DNA of 21,013 bases from an archaeon (GTDB lineage: Archaea > Thermoproteota > Nitrososphaeria > Nitrososphaerales > CADDZS01), in assembly GCA_021792315.1 (NCBI GenBank), contig JAJYUX010000020.1, positions 1 to 21,013 of the forward strand, in the 5' to 3' direction. Below the pieces are notes generated by a model that worked only from the letters and a program-made list of their open reading frames with translations, did no database searches and had not been told where the DNA came from. Shown here piece by piece: positions 14,696-21,013 of the stretch. The position numbers and the translations under genes were made by a program. Numbering within the stretch: position 1 is the stretch's first letter; the number at the start of each line of letters is the position of its first letter.

Positions 14696-17155
14696 TTACC
14701 TGGTGTTAGCATTGCTTCTTTGAATCAACCGCCATACTTTCTCTGGCGATAATGGAAGCTCCGTCACGTTCAAACCCAGAGGAGCAATTGCATCGGCGAC
14801 TGCTCTTCCAATTGCTACTGGTGTAGTCTCCGAGCTTGCTTCTCCGACTCCCTTTGATCCTAATACAGTAAAGGGACAGGGCGTCTCAACGTGGGCTATC
14901 TTGGGTTCGAAGGATTCCATTGAAGTAGGTGCAAGATAGTCCATGAACGTTGAAGCGAGTAATTGACCCTCATTATCATAAGCAAGTTCTTCGTACAAGG
15001 CAGCTGCCAGCCCGTGCATGAAAGAACCATGAACTTGACCTTCAACTATCTGATGATGTATTATCCTTCCCGCATCGTGGACTGAGGAGAAATCGAGCAA
15101 TTTCACCTTGCCTGAATCGGGATCAACTTCTACGACAGCGATCTCTGCAACGAATCCATAGGTTCCTGATGAATTCACTTGATCTTTGGTGTTGGGGGGC
15201 ATCAGAGTTTTGATGTTATATTGTTTCATGGCAAACAGTCCAGGCTCCATTCCTTCGGGCATCCCTGCCGGGTTCCAATGTGCGATACCTGCAACGTGTC
15301 TGAAACTGATTTTCTTGCTCGGAGAGTCCTTCACGAATACGTATCCATTTCCGATTTCAAGATCACCAGGCCTCACTCTAAGGGCGTTTGCCGCTATCTT
15401 GAACACTTTTTCTTTTATTTCTCTGGTTGCTAGGACTGTCGCGCTCGTCCCTACCGATCCAAACCTGCTGGAATATGTTCCTGCTGATACTGACCAAGCG
15501 TTTTCGCTCGTGGAAAAATCTGAATTGACGACAATGTCCTCGGGTTTCAGCCCGAGCTCTTGTGCGACTATCTGAGTTACAACAGTCTCATGCCCCTGGC
15601 CCTGCGGGTTTGAATCCACTCTCACTAGGACTTTGCCGAAAGGATCTACCCGCATGAAAACAATGTGGGAACCTCCAGATTTGGGTAAATAGTCTGGCTT
15701 TGCACGTGTCTCCGCGTCGTAGGCGATTGTAACATATCCCATATTCGAAACAGAAGGATCCACGCCTACGCCGATTCCAATACCGATGAATTTTTTCTGA
15801 TTCCGTAATTCTCGTTGTCTCTCACGCCATTTATCATATCCAACGAGGTCAAGAGCTTTTGCGAAAGCAGCTGGATAATCACCACTGTCATATACTCCGC
15901 CTGATGGTGTGGTGTATGGCATTTCACTAGGACCGATCAAGTTTCTCATCCTCAATTCATCAGGACCGATTCCCAGTTTCTCCGATAACATGTCCATCAG
16001 GCCCTCGAGACAGAAGTAGATATGTTGGCACCCATAACCACGATTTGGTCCTGTCGGACATTTGTTAGTCATGATTGCGTAAGCATCTAGTTCTACGTTC
16101 TTTACTGTGTATGCCCCGACAACATTTCCCAATGGACGGAACAAATTTCCGGGTTCTGGCGCTCTTACGTAACCACCCATGTTATCCATGAATTTGAAGT
16201 AAATGCCTGTTAACCTCCCGTCATTTTTCGCACCGAGCTTGCAATACGCCACTCGATCAGTTCCGCTAGATCCTGAAAGCAGGTGCTCTCTTCGATCCTC
16301 AATCCATTTTATGGGAACTTGGAGTTTCTTCGACGCTAGTGAAACTAGAACCATCTGAGGATACATGCTCGACTTGATTCCAAATCCTCCGCCGTTATCC
16401 TTGGTCACATTAATTCTGATCTGCTCCGGTGACATGCGAAGCGCTTTCGCTATGAGTGAAAACATTGTCCAAGGACCTTGGAAATTGCAATACAAGTTCA
16501 GTGATGCGAGTGCATCGTCATACTTCGCGATTACGGCAAAAGTTTCAAGAGGTGCAGAGGTGTACTTTGGAAATCTGAATTTACCTTCAACTGTTACATC
16601 TGCGTCATTGAAACCCTTCTCGACATCCCCGTACCTCAAGTGCCTGTGCATTGCTACGTTTGTACCCAAGTATTCATGAAGAGTTGGAGCGCCTACCTTT
16701 ATCGCTTCCTCGACATCAACAACAACAGGTAGTGATTCGTATTCCACCCTGACAAGCTCAGCAGCATCCTCGGCAGTTGCTCTGTCTCTGGCCACAACAA
16801 TGGCTACAGGTTCTCCAACATACCTTGCTTTGTCGACAGCAGCACAGTAGTACTTGGGAGCGTTGGAGATTCCTACCGGAAATGGATCAGACATTTCTCC
16901 AACCTCCTTTCCTGTGAGGATTCCCACTACTCCAGGGAGCTTCAATGCCTCGGCTGCATCAATGCCTTTGATCCTTGCGTGAGCAAAACTGCTTCCTATT
17001 ATGGTTGCATAACACATTGAGGATACTTTGGTGTCGTCCACAAAAGCCCCACGCCCGGTAAGAAGCCTCTTGTCCTCAACTCTGAGTATCTGCTTTGCTT
17101 CTATCTTTGATGCTTCTCTAGGAGTCTCTTTCTGAATTGTAGTGGTCGTTGACAT
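14696..17155 (-). CDS. CoxL-like molybdenum hydroxylase, large subunit (orphan)
   Basis: An 819-residue xanthine dehydrogenase-family large subunit. The hammerhead domain starts after a 20-residue tail (RVEDKRLLTGRGAFVDD), so there is no fused 2Fe-2S domain. Molybdopterin motifs include GGGFG (255-259), NRGYG (371-375) at the active-site loop, and PQGQGHETVVTQIVAQELG; the catalytic Glu is E772 in GSKGVGEASS. The loop lacks the AYRCSFR signature of true form I CO dehydrogenase and is nearer to form II-like proteins, whose substrates are mostly unknown. As with the first such gene, no medium (FAD) or small (2Fe-2S) subunit gene is adjacent. It is only distantly similar to the paralogue at 3529-5826. 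It is divergent from the M24-family gene across a 185-base promoter region. Confidence 0.94.
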   Translation of the reverse strand: MSTTTTIQKETPREASKIEAKQILRVEDKRLLTGRGAFVDDTKVSSMCYATIIGSSFAHARIKGIDAAEALKLPGVVGILTGKEVGEMSDPFPVGISNAPKYYCAAVDKARYVGEPVAIVVARDRATAEDAAELVRVEYESLPVVVDVEEAIKVGAPTLHEYLGTNVAMHRHLRYGDVEKGFNDADVTVEGKFRFPKYTSAPLETFAVIAKYDDALASLNLYCNFQGPWTMFSLIAKALRMSPEQIRINVTKDNGGGFGIKSSMYPQMVLVSLASKKLQVPIKWIEDRREHLLSGSSGTDRVAYCKLGAKNDGRLTGIYFKFMDNMGGYVRAPEPGNLFRPLGNVVGAYTVKNVELDAYAIMTNKCPTGPNRGYGCQHIYFCLEGLMDMLSEKLGIGPDELRMRNLIGPSEMPYTTPSGGVYDSGDYPAAFAKALDLVGYDKWRERQRELRNQKKFIGIGIGVGVDPSVSNMGYVTIAYDAETRAKPDYLPKSGGSHIVFMRVDPFGKVLVRVDSNPQGQGHETVVTQIVAQELGLKPEDIVVNSDFSTSENAWSVSAGTYSSRFGSVGTSATVLATREIKEKVFKIAANALRVRPGDLEIGNGYVFVKDSPSKKISFRHVAGIAHWNPAGMPEGMEPGLFAMKQYNIKTLMPPNTKDQVNSSGTYGFVAEIAVVEVDPDSGKVKLLDFSSVHDAGRIIHHQIVEGQVHGSFMHGLAAALYEELAYDNEGQLLASTFMDYLAPTSMESFEPKIAHVETPCPFTVLGSKGVGEASSETTPVAIGRAVADAIAPLGLNVTELPLSPEKVWRLIQRSNANTR

Positions 17156-17340
17156 ATCCTAAGCTCGATCTTCCTCTAAGATTCAGAACATCAGATCCGT
17201 TTCAATTTGATAAACTTTCTTCGTCAATACTGCAAATGAGCGATTACACTAAGTTCATTCATTGATTTCTAGATGCTAAAGTGAGCCGGGCAGTAAGCTT
17301 ATTATTGCTTAGTTACGGCCGCGCACTCTGGTAGAAGAAT
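17156..17340. promoter_or_regulatory. Divergent promoter region
   Basis: 185 bases between the divergent molybdenum hydroxylase and M24-family starts. On the minus strand GTTTATC (within 17206-17215) is a possible TATA box about 55 bases before 17155. On the plus strand CTTATTATT (17298-17306) is a possible TATA box about 40 bases before 17341. Both matches are weak. Confidence 0.35.
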
Positions 17341-18579
17341 TTGGCCAGCACTACAGTTTCGCAGCAGCCTTACCGAACTCCGAAGCCATTTGATAGAAAG
17401 AGGTATCCGTATCCGAGATTCTCGGACAAAGAGTATCAGCGAAGATGGAACCTCACTCGAGACTTGATGAAACGAAAGGGTTTGGATTGTCTACTAGTGA
17501 CAGGGCTTAACCTGGGATGGGATCAGGGTTGGTCGAATATTCGATATATGACAAATTATGGGGGCAGTTTGGACAATATCGCTTATGTTGTAGTCGGCCT
17601 CGATGGAGACCTCACCATCTGCACATGGACTTCTCAAATTGATAGAGTTGCGAGAAGTGTGGTTGACGACATTAGATGCAACACAAGCAACTGGGTGACC
17701 GCCGCGGGTAGAATCAAAGAACTGCACGCAGACAAAGGTAACATTGGAATCGTGACTCCGAATTGGAATCTCATGCTGCCCTATGATCAGATGGAATATT
17801 TCAAACGTGAATTCCCTCAAGCTAAGTTCTATGTCGTGTTCGAAGACTTCATGAAGGATGTACGCTGGGTAAAGAGCCCAGAAGAGATTGACTGGCTAAA
17901 CAAAGCAGCTCACCTTGGAGATTTAATGCAAGACGAGCTTGTAAGAAGAATGAAACCAGGAGTCACAGAGCATGAAATCTGGGGGATGGTCTATGACGTT
18001 CTGATTCGAAACGGTGGAGAAGCTGGTATGATCCTAATGTCTACTAACAACACTTTCGACTCTGACTCACCGGACACTAGGGTGAGACCTTTGCCAAGGA
18101 AGCTCGACAAAGGTTACCTGCTCAACATAGAGAACGGACCAATGTGGAACGGTTATGTCGCCCAGACTGGGAAGCCAGTGTGCATTGGTCAGCCGAGCCC
18201 AGAGTATAAGCGTATGTCTGAAATTTGCATCGAAGCTTACAAGGGCGTGAGTAGCGCAATTCGCGTCGGGAATACGGAGCAAGACATTAGGAAAGGAGGA
18301 CAGGTAGTATACGACAACGGGTACATACAAGTGGGGGCGCCGTTCCTTCATGGTATGCACGGCGGTTTTCCTCAGGATGGTCCGGTGGTGTCTTACGGCG
18401 GTACAAGTCACAACGTGTTCCAGCCTTTCTCTGTAAAGGAAAATACAATCTGGACGGTAGAAATCAGCGTCGCGTCAAAAGATGAGATGAAGGGAATCTT
18501 CATGGCTGATACTTTCCTCGCTACAAGCGGAGCACCGAAGAGACTCCAAAAATACGAACCGCAGCTTTTCATAGCATGA
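17341..18579 (+). CDS. M24/creatinase-fold ('pita-bread') protein with altered metal site
   Basis: A 412-residue protein with the two-domain form of aminopeptidase P/creatinase: an N-terminal creatinase_N-like domain (about 35-170) and a C-terminal pita-bread domain (about 185-400). The start is TTG 17341: a stop codon lies 9 bases upstream and no ATG precedes the conserved part. In metallo-peptidases of this fold five residues bind two metals. Here the first Asp aligns with Glu264 (LNIENGP), the second with Gln275 (GYVAQTGKP), the His is kept (FLHGMHGG, 337/340), one Glu is kept (Glu374, TVEISV) and the last Glu is Ala389 (FMADTF). The metal site therefore looks broken, as in creatinase, which is metal-free. 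A C-N or C-S bond lyase/hydrolase is more likely than a peptidase. UbiD-3 starts 19 bases later. Confidence 0.88.
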   Translation: MASTTVSQQPYRTPKPFDRKRYPYPRFSDKEYQRRWNLTRDLMKRKGLDCLLVTGLNLGWDQGWSNIRYMTNYGGSLDNIAYVVVGLDGDLTICTWTSQIDRVARSVVDDIRCNTSNWVTAAGRIKELHADKGNIGIVTPNWNLMLPYDQMEYFKREFPQAKFYVVFEDFMKDVRWVKSPEEIDWLNKAAHLGDLMQDELVRRMKPGVTEHEIWGMVYDVLIRNGGEAGMILMSTNNTFDSDSPDTRVRPLPRKLDKGYLLNIENGPMWNGYVAQTGKPVCIGQPSPEYKRMSEICIEAYKGVSSAIRVGNTEQDIRKGGQVVYDNGYIQVGAPFLHGMHGGFPQDGPVVSYGGTSHNVFQPFSVKENTIWTVEISVASKDEMKGIFMADTFLATSGAPKRLQKYEPQLFIA

Positions 18580-18598
18580 CAAGAAAAGAGCCTTAGGC

Positions 18599-20038
18599 AT
18601 GCCACGGACAGAATTACGAGAACACATCAATAATCTCGAAGTTAAGGGACTTCTCCACCACGTTACCGCCACAGTCGACAAGGACTGGGAGGTTGCATCA
18701 ATAATGCGGCGTGTAATCCGGCAACCAGAAGAGAGCGATAGGTATGCAATTATGTACAACTCTGTTAAGAGTTTTCCTAATTGGAAGATTGTTGTAGGTG
18801 CTGTCGGTGCAAACACAAGAATTTACGGCGAAGGTCTGGGAGTTGCTAGTCCGAATGAGATTTTAGAGGCATGGTGTAGAGCTCTAAGTCATCCAATCAA
18901 ATCAAGATTTGTGAAGACTGGGGTAGTGAAGCAAAACATTGTCTTGGAGGACAAGGTGGATTTGTCTAAGATTCCATTTCCTACGTGGACTCCTGGAAAG
19001 GATGCCTCTCCTTATGACAGCGCTGGACATGTCATTACAAGGGACCCAGAAACGGGAACGTTGAACGTCGGAAACTATCGCAAACAGATAAAAGGAAAAA
19101 CCAAGACCGGTATATTGATTTCACCTTTTCAACACATTGGGATGATCTACCAGAAGTACGAGAAGCTTGGTAAATCAATGCCGGTTGCAGTTGCAATCGG
19201 AAACTCTCCATGCGTGACGATGGCGGCAACTGCCAAGGTTCCATTTGGAGTGGATGAATTTGAAGTCGCTGGGGCAATGTGCGGAGAACCATTGGAGTTA
19301 GTAAAGTGTGAGACGAACGACCTTCCCGTTCCAGCGAGTGCTGAACTCGTCATCGAAGGAGAGGTTCCTCCAGACGTCCGAGAAATGGAAGGTCCATTCG
19401 GCGAATATACAGGTTACATGGCTCAGCCCAAACCAACCTGTTTAATGAATGTGCACTGCATCACTTTTAGAAATGAACCAATACTCCAGACATTCATAAG
19501 TCAGAGGCCACCAAGCGAGAGCATGATTCTTCAGGGGATCGCTCTCGAAGCCAAGATCTACAAGCACCTGGTTTATGATTTTGGCTTTCCGGTCAAGGAT
19601 GTATTCGTGGCGAAGGATGCCGCGATGGCGACTGTGTACATTTCAATTTACAATTCATACGCTGGTTTAGTGAAGCAGGTTCAGCAGGTAGCAATCAGTG
19701 CGCATCCAGCATACGTGAAAAATGTGGTGGTGGTTGATGACGATGTGGATATACGCGATACGATAGAAAGAGACCTTGGCGTCGCATTCAGAATGCAGGC
19801 CGATCGTGACATGGAGGTCATTCAAGGCGCGCCGTCTTTTCCACTCGACCCTTCCATCGCACCATACGACCCCGAGAAACCTGCAAAGACAACTGGTTCA
19901 AAACTGCTGATCGACGCAACCAAAAAGTGGCCCTATCCGGATATCTCGCTCCCTCCGAAGGAATATCTGAAAAGGGCCTCGGACAACTGGTCCAGTTACG
20001 GACTACCTGCGCTCAAATACGCGACTGGGTCTCAGTAA
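18599..20038 (+). CDS. UbiD-family decarboxylase 3 (UbiD-3)
   Basis: A 479-residue UbiD homologue. The family residues are complete: N156 and R161 (TLNVGNYRKQ), His179 (SPFQHIGM), metal-ligand Glu220 (GVDEFEVAGAM) and catalytic Glu264/Glu269 (EMEGPFGEYTGYM). VVVVDDDVDIRD is present, but the following segment departs from the usual WAxxTRxxP text (DLGVAFRMQADRDMEV), which may reflect a different oligomer or substrate. It is clearly divergent from UbiD-1 and UbiD-2. It is probably co-transcribed with the M24-fold gene 19 bases upstream. Its last 7 bases overlap the 3' end of the convergent aldolase gene. Confidence 0.95.
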   Translation: MPRTELREHINNLEVKGLLHHVTATVDKDWEVASIMRRVIRQPEESDRYAIMYNSVKSFPNWKIVVGAVGANTRIYGEGLGVASPNEILEAWCRALSHPIKSRFVKTGVVKQNIVLEDKVDLSKIPFPTWTPGKDASPYDSAGHVITRDPETGTLNVGNYRKQIKGKTKTGILISPFQHIGMIYQKYEKLGKSMPVAVAIGNSPCVTMAATAKVPFGVDEFEVAGAMCGEPLELVKCETNDLPVPASAELVIEGEVPPDVREMEGPFGEYTGYMAQPKPTCLMNVHCITFRNEPILQTFISQRPPSESMILQGIALEAKIYKHLVYDFGFPVKDVFVAKDAAMATVYISIYNSYAGLVKQVQQVAISAHPAYVKNVVVVDDDVDIRDTIERDLGVAFRMQADRDMEVIQGAPSFPLDPSIAPYDPEKPAKTTGSKLLIDATKKWPYPDISLPPKEYLKRASDNWSSYGLPALKYATGSQ

Positions 20039-20796
20039 GGATAAAACATCCCACCTATTTTCTCAATCTTCTCTAATTTCTTTGAATTGTAGAGGAAATT
20101 CTCACGCAACGTCTCCTCATTTGGTCCTCTCGATGCCAGACTCCTCAAGTATTTTTCCACCTCGTCCTTGGGCAACAATTGAGGCTCGCCCACGACAGAA
20201 GCCATCCACTGAGTGCGTGCCGCTCTCTCCATCGCAAGTGCTGTATAGAGTGCCTCCTCAATGCTTCCTCCAACCACAACAGCTCCGTGTCCTCTGTGTG
20301 CAAGTACTTTCTTGTTTCCCAGAGCTTTTGCTGCTGCTTCACCATGCTCCTTGGTTCCGATATACAGAGGGAATTTTTCGAACAAGGCGACTTGATCTAT
20401 GAATTGCAGTGAATCTCTGGTCACTGGGAGAATTGTCTTACCGGCAACCACCAGTGCACCGAGATATGGTGGGTGGATGTGTATACAGCTTTTCACGTCC
20501 TTTCTGTTTCTGAATATGGAAGTGTAAATGTAAAATTCACCCATGGCTTCCTTGTGTTTTCCTTCAAGAACATTGCCCTCGAAATCTATCACAACAAGGT
20601 CATCCGGTTTGCAATCGGCTATCGACAATCCGAATGGATGCAGGTGCCCCGGCAACATCAGCTTATTGTCATCGATCAAAACCGCTTGGTGTCCTCTTGC
20701 GAGTGAAGTTGTCTGTTCAAAGTATAGAATTCTGTTTGCGGTGGCTAGTTTTTCTCGAAGTTCGTAGGGAACTTTGAATGGCTTGTTTTCTGACAT
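20032..20796 (-). CDS. Class II aldolase/adducin-family protein
   Basis: A 254-residue member of the class II aldolase/adducin fold. Zinc ligands are HxH at 106-108 (CIHIHPPYLGA) with a third His in LAHRGHGAVVVGG (167 or 170), and the conserved Glu is E87 (AMGEFYIY). The family contains fuculose- and ribulose-phosphate aldolases and also carboxylases/decarboxylases such as 3,4-dihydroxyphthalate decarboxylase (PhtC). The company of three UbiD genes favours a decarboxylase or C-C lyase over sugar metabolism, but the sequence does not decide. A TATA box (TTTAAATA) 25-32 bases before the ATG indicates a leaderless transcript. Confidence 0.92.
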   Translation of the reverse strand: MSENKPFKVPYELREKLATANRILYFEQTTSLARGHQAVLIDDNKLMLPGHLHPFGLSIADCKPDDLVVIDFEGNVLEGKHKEAMGEFYIYTSIFRNRKDVKSCIHIHPPYLGALVVAGKTILPVTRDSLQFIDQVALFEKFPLYIGTKEHGEAAAKALGNKKVLAHRGHGAVVVGGSIEEALYTALAMERAARTQWMASVVGEPQLLPKDEVEKYLRSLASRGPNEETLRENFLYNSKKLEKIEKIGGMFYPY

Positions 20797-20820
20797 ATGT
20801 TTCTTGCCCCAATGCTATCA

Positions 20821-20828
20821 TATTTAAA
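20821..20828 (-). promoter_or_regulatory. TATA box (TTTAAATA) of the aldolase-family gene
   Basis: On the minus strand it starts 32 bases before the ATG at 20796, matching the spacing of the UbiD-2 and epimerase promoters in this window. Confidence 0.6.
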
Positions 20829-21013
20829 ACTTGCAAGGCTCAAGACCTGAGAATTCAATCCGCCCTAACTCGACGAGATATGGCAAGAAGTCTCAGATCA
20901 TCTCTGCAATACTGCAATCCCACCTCGACGATTGTCGAGATGCTTGCGCTCCGTCTTCAAAGAGACCTCAATGAAAGACATGTACCTGAGCTCAATCAAA
21001 GACATTGCCCGCC
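20829..21013. other. Right edge, no recognised gene
   Basis: The last 185 bases hold a plus-strand frame open from ATG 20880 to the edge (44 codons) and a shorter one from an ATG near 20969; neither resembles a protein I know. A perfect hairpin CTCGAC-GATT-GTCGAG lies at 20924-20939. A gene may start here but the window ends too soon to tell. Confidence 0.3.

Noticed and set aside
14696..17155. Genuine aerobic CO dehydrogenase CoxL
   Set aside because: The form I active-site loop AYRCSFR is absent and no coxM or coxS gene is adjacent.
17341..18579. Straightforward Xaa-Pro peptidase
   Set aside because: Three metal-ligand positions are substituted, so a peptidase label would overstate the evidence.
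20880..21013. Partial gene starting at ATG 20880
   Set aside because: Only 44 codons are visible before the edge, with no recognisable motif and no clear promoter spacing.

Overview
The window looks archaeal. Several genes have an A/T-rich TATA-like box (TAAATAAC, TTTATAAT, TTTAAATA) starting about 31-32 bases before the start codon, the spacing expected of leaderless archaeal transcripts. An F420-hydrogenase/dehydrogenase beta-family protein opens the window. There is no rRNA, tRNA or informational gene to fix the lineage. A Thaumarchaeota- or Thermoproteota-type organism is my guess, not something the sequence shows. Gene content is almost purely catabolic. I see no transposase, integrase, CRISPR array or RNA gene.

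Layout. (1) 1-2135, plus strand: 3' part of an F420 beta-family protein, a UbiD-family decarboxylase (UbiD-1) and a 58-residue four-cysteine zinc-ribbon protein 7 bases behind it. (2) 2138-2941, minus: an alpha/beta hydrolase, convergent with the zinc ribbon. (3) 2942-3528: mostly non-coding, with a possible decayed reading frame. (4) 3529-5826, plus: an orphan xanthine-dehydrogenase-type molybdenum hydroxylase large subunit. (5) 5869-6171, minus: a wrecked NAD-dependent epimerase pseudogene. (6) 6346-9145, plus: a thiamine-diphosphate enzyme and an NAD-epimerase-type SDR. (7) 9258-11927, plus: two-subunit CoA-transferase and an ACMSD-type amidohydrolase. (8) 11989-13356, minus: UbiD-2. (9) 13601-14614, plus: nitrilase superfamily amidase. 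(10) 14696-17155, minus: a second orphan molybdenum hydroxylase large subunit, CoxL-like. (11) 17341-20038, plus: M24/creatinase-fold protein and UbiD-3. (12) 20032-20796, minus: class II aldolase/adducin-family enzyme.

How it may work together (inference). Six of the enzymes belong to families that decarboxylate or break C-C bonds: three UbiD proteins, a ThDP enzyme, an ACMSD-type amidohydrolase and a class II aldolase. They sit beside molybdenum hydroxylases, a CoA-transferase, and C-N and ester hydrolases. That suggests a peripheral pathway, or several, for aromatic, heteroaromatic or unsaturated carboxylic acids: hydrolysis of amides or esters, hydroxylation or aldehyde oxidation, CoA activation and removal of carboxyl groups. 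No ring-cleaving dioxygenase, benzoyl-CoA reductase, UbiX prenyltransferase, or FeS/FAD subunit of a molybdenum hydroxylase is present here, so essential partners must be encoded elsewhere. The substrate cannot be read from the sequence.
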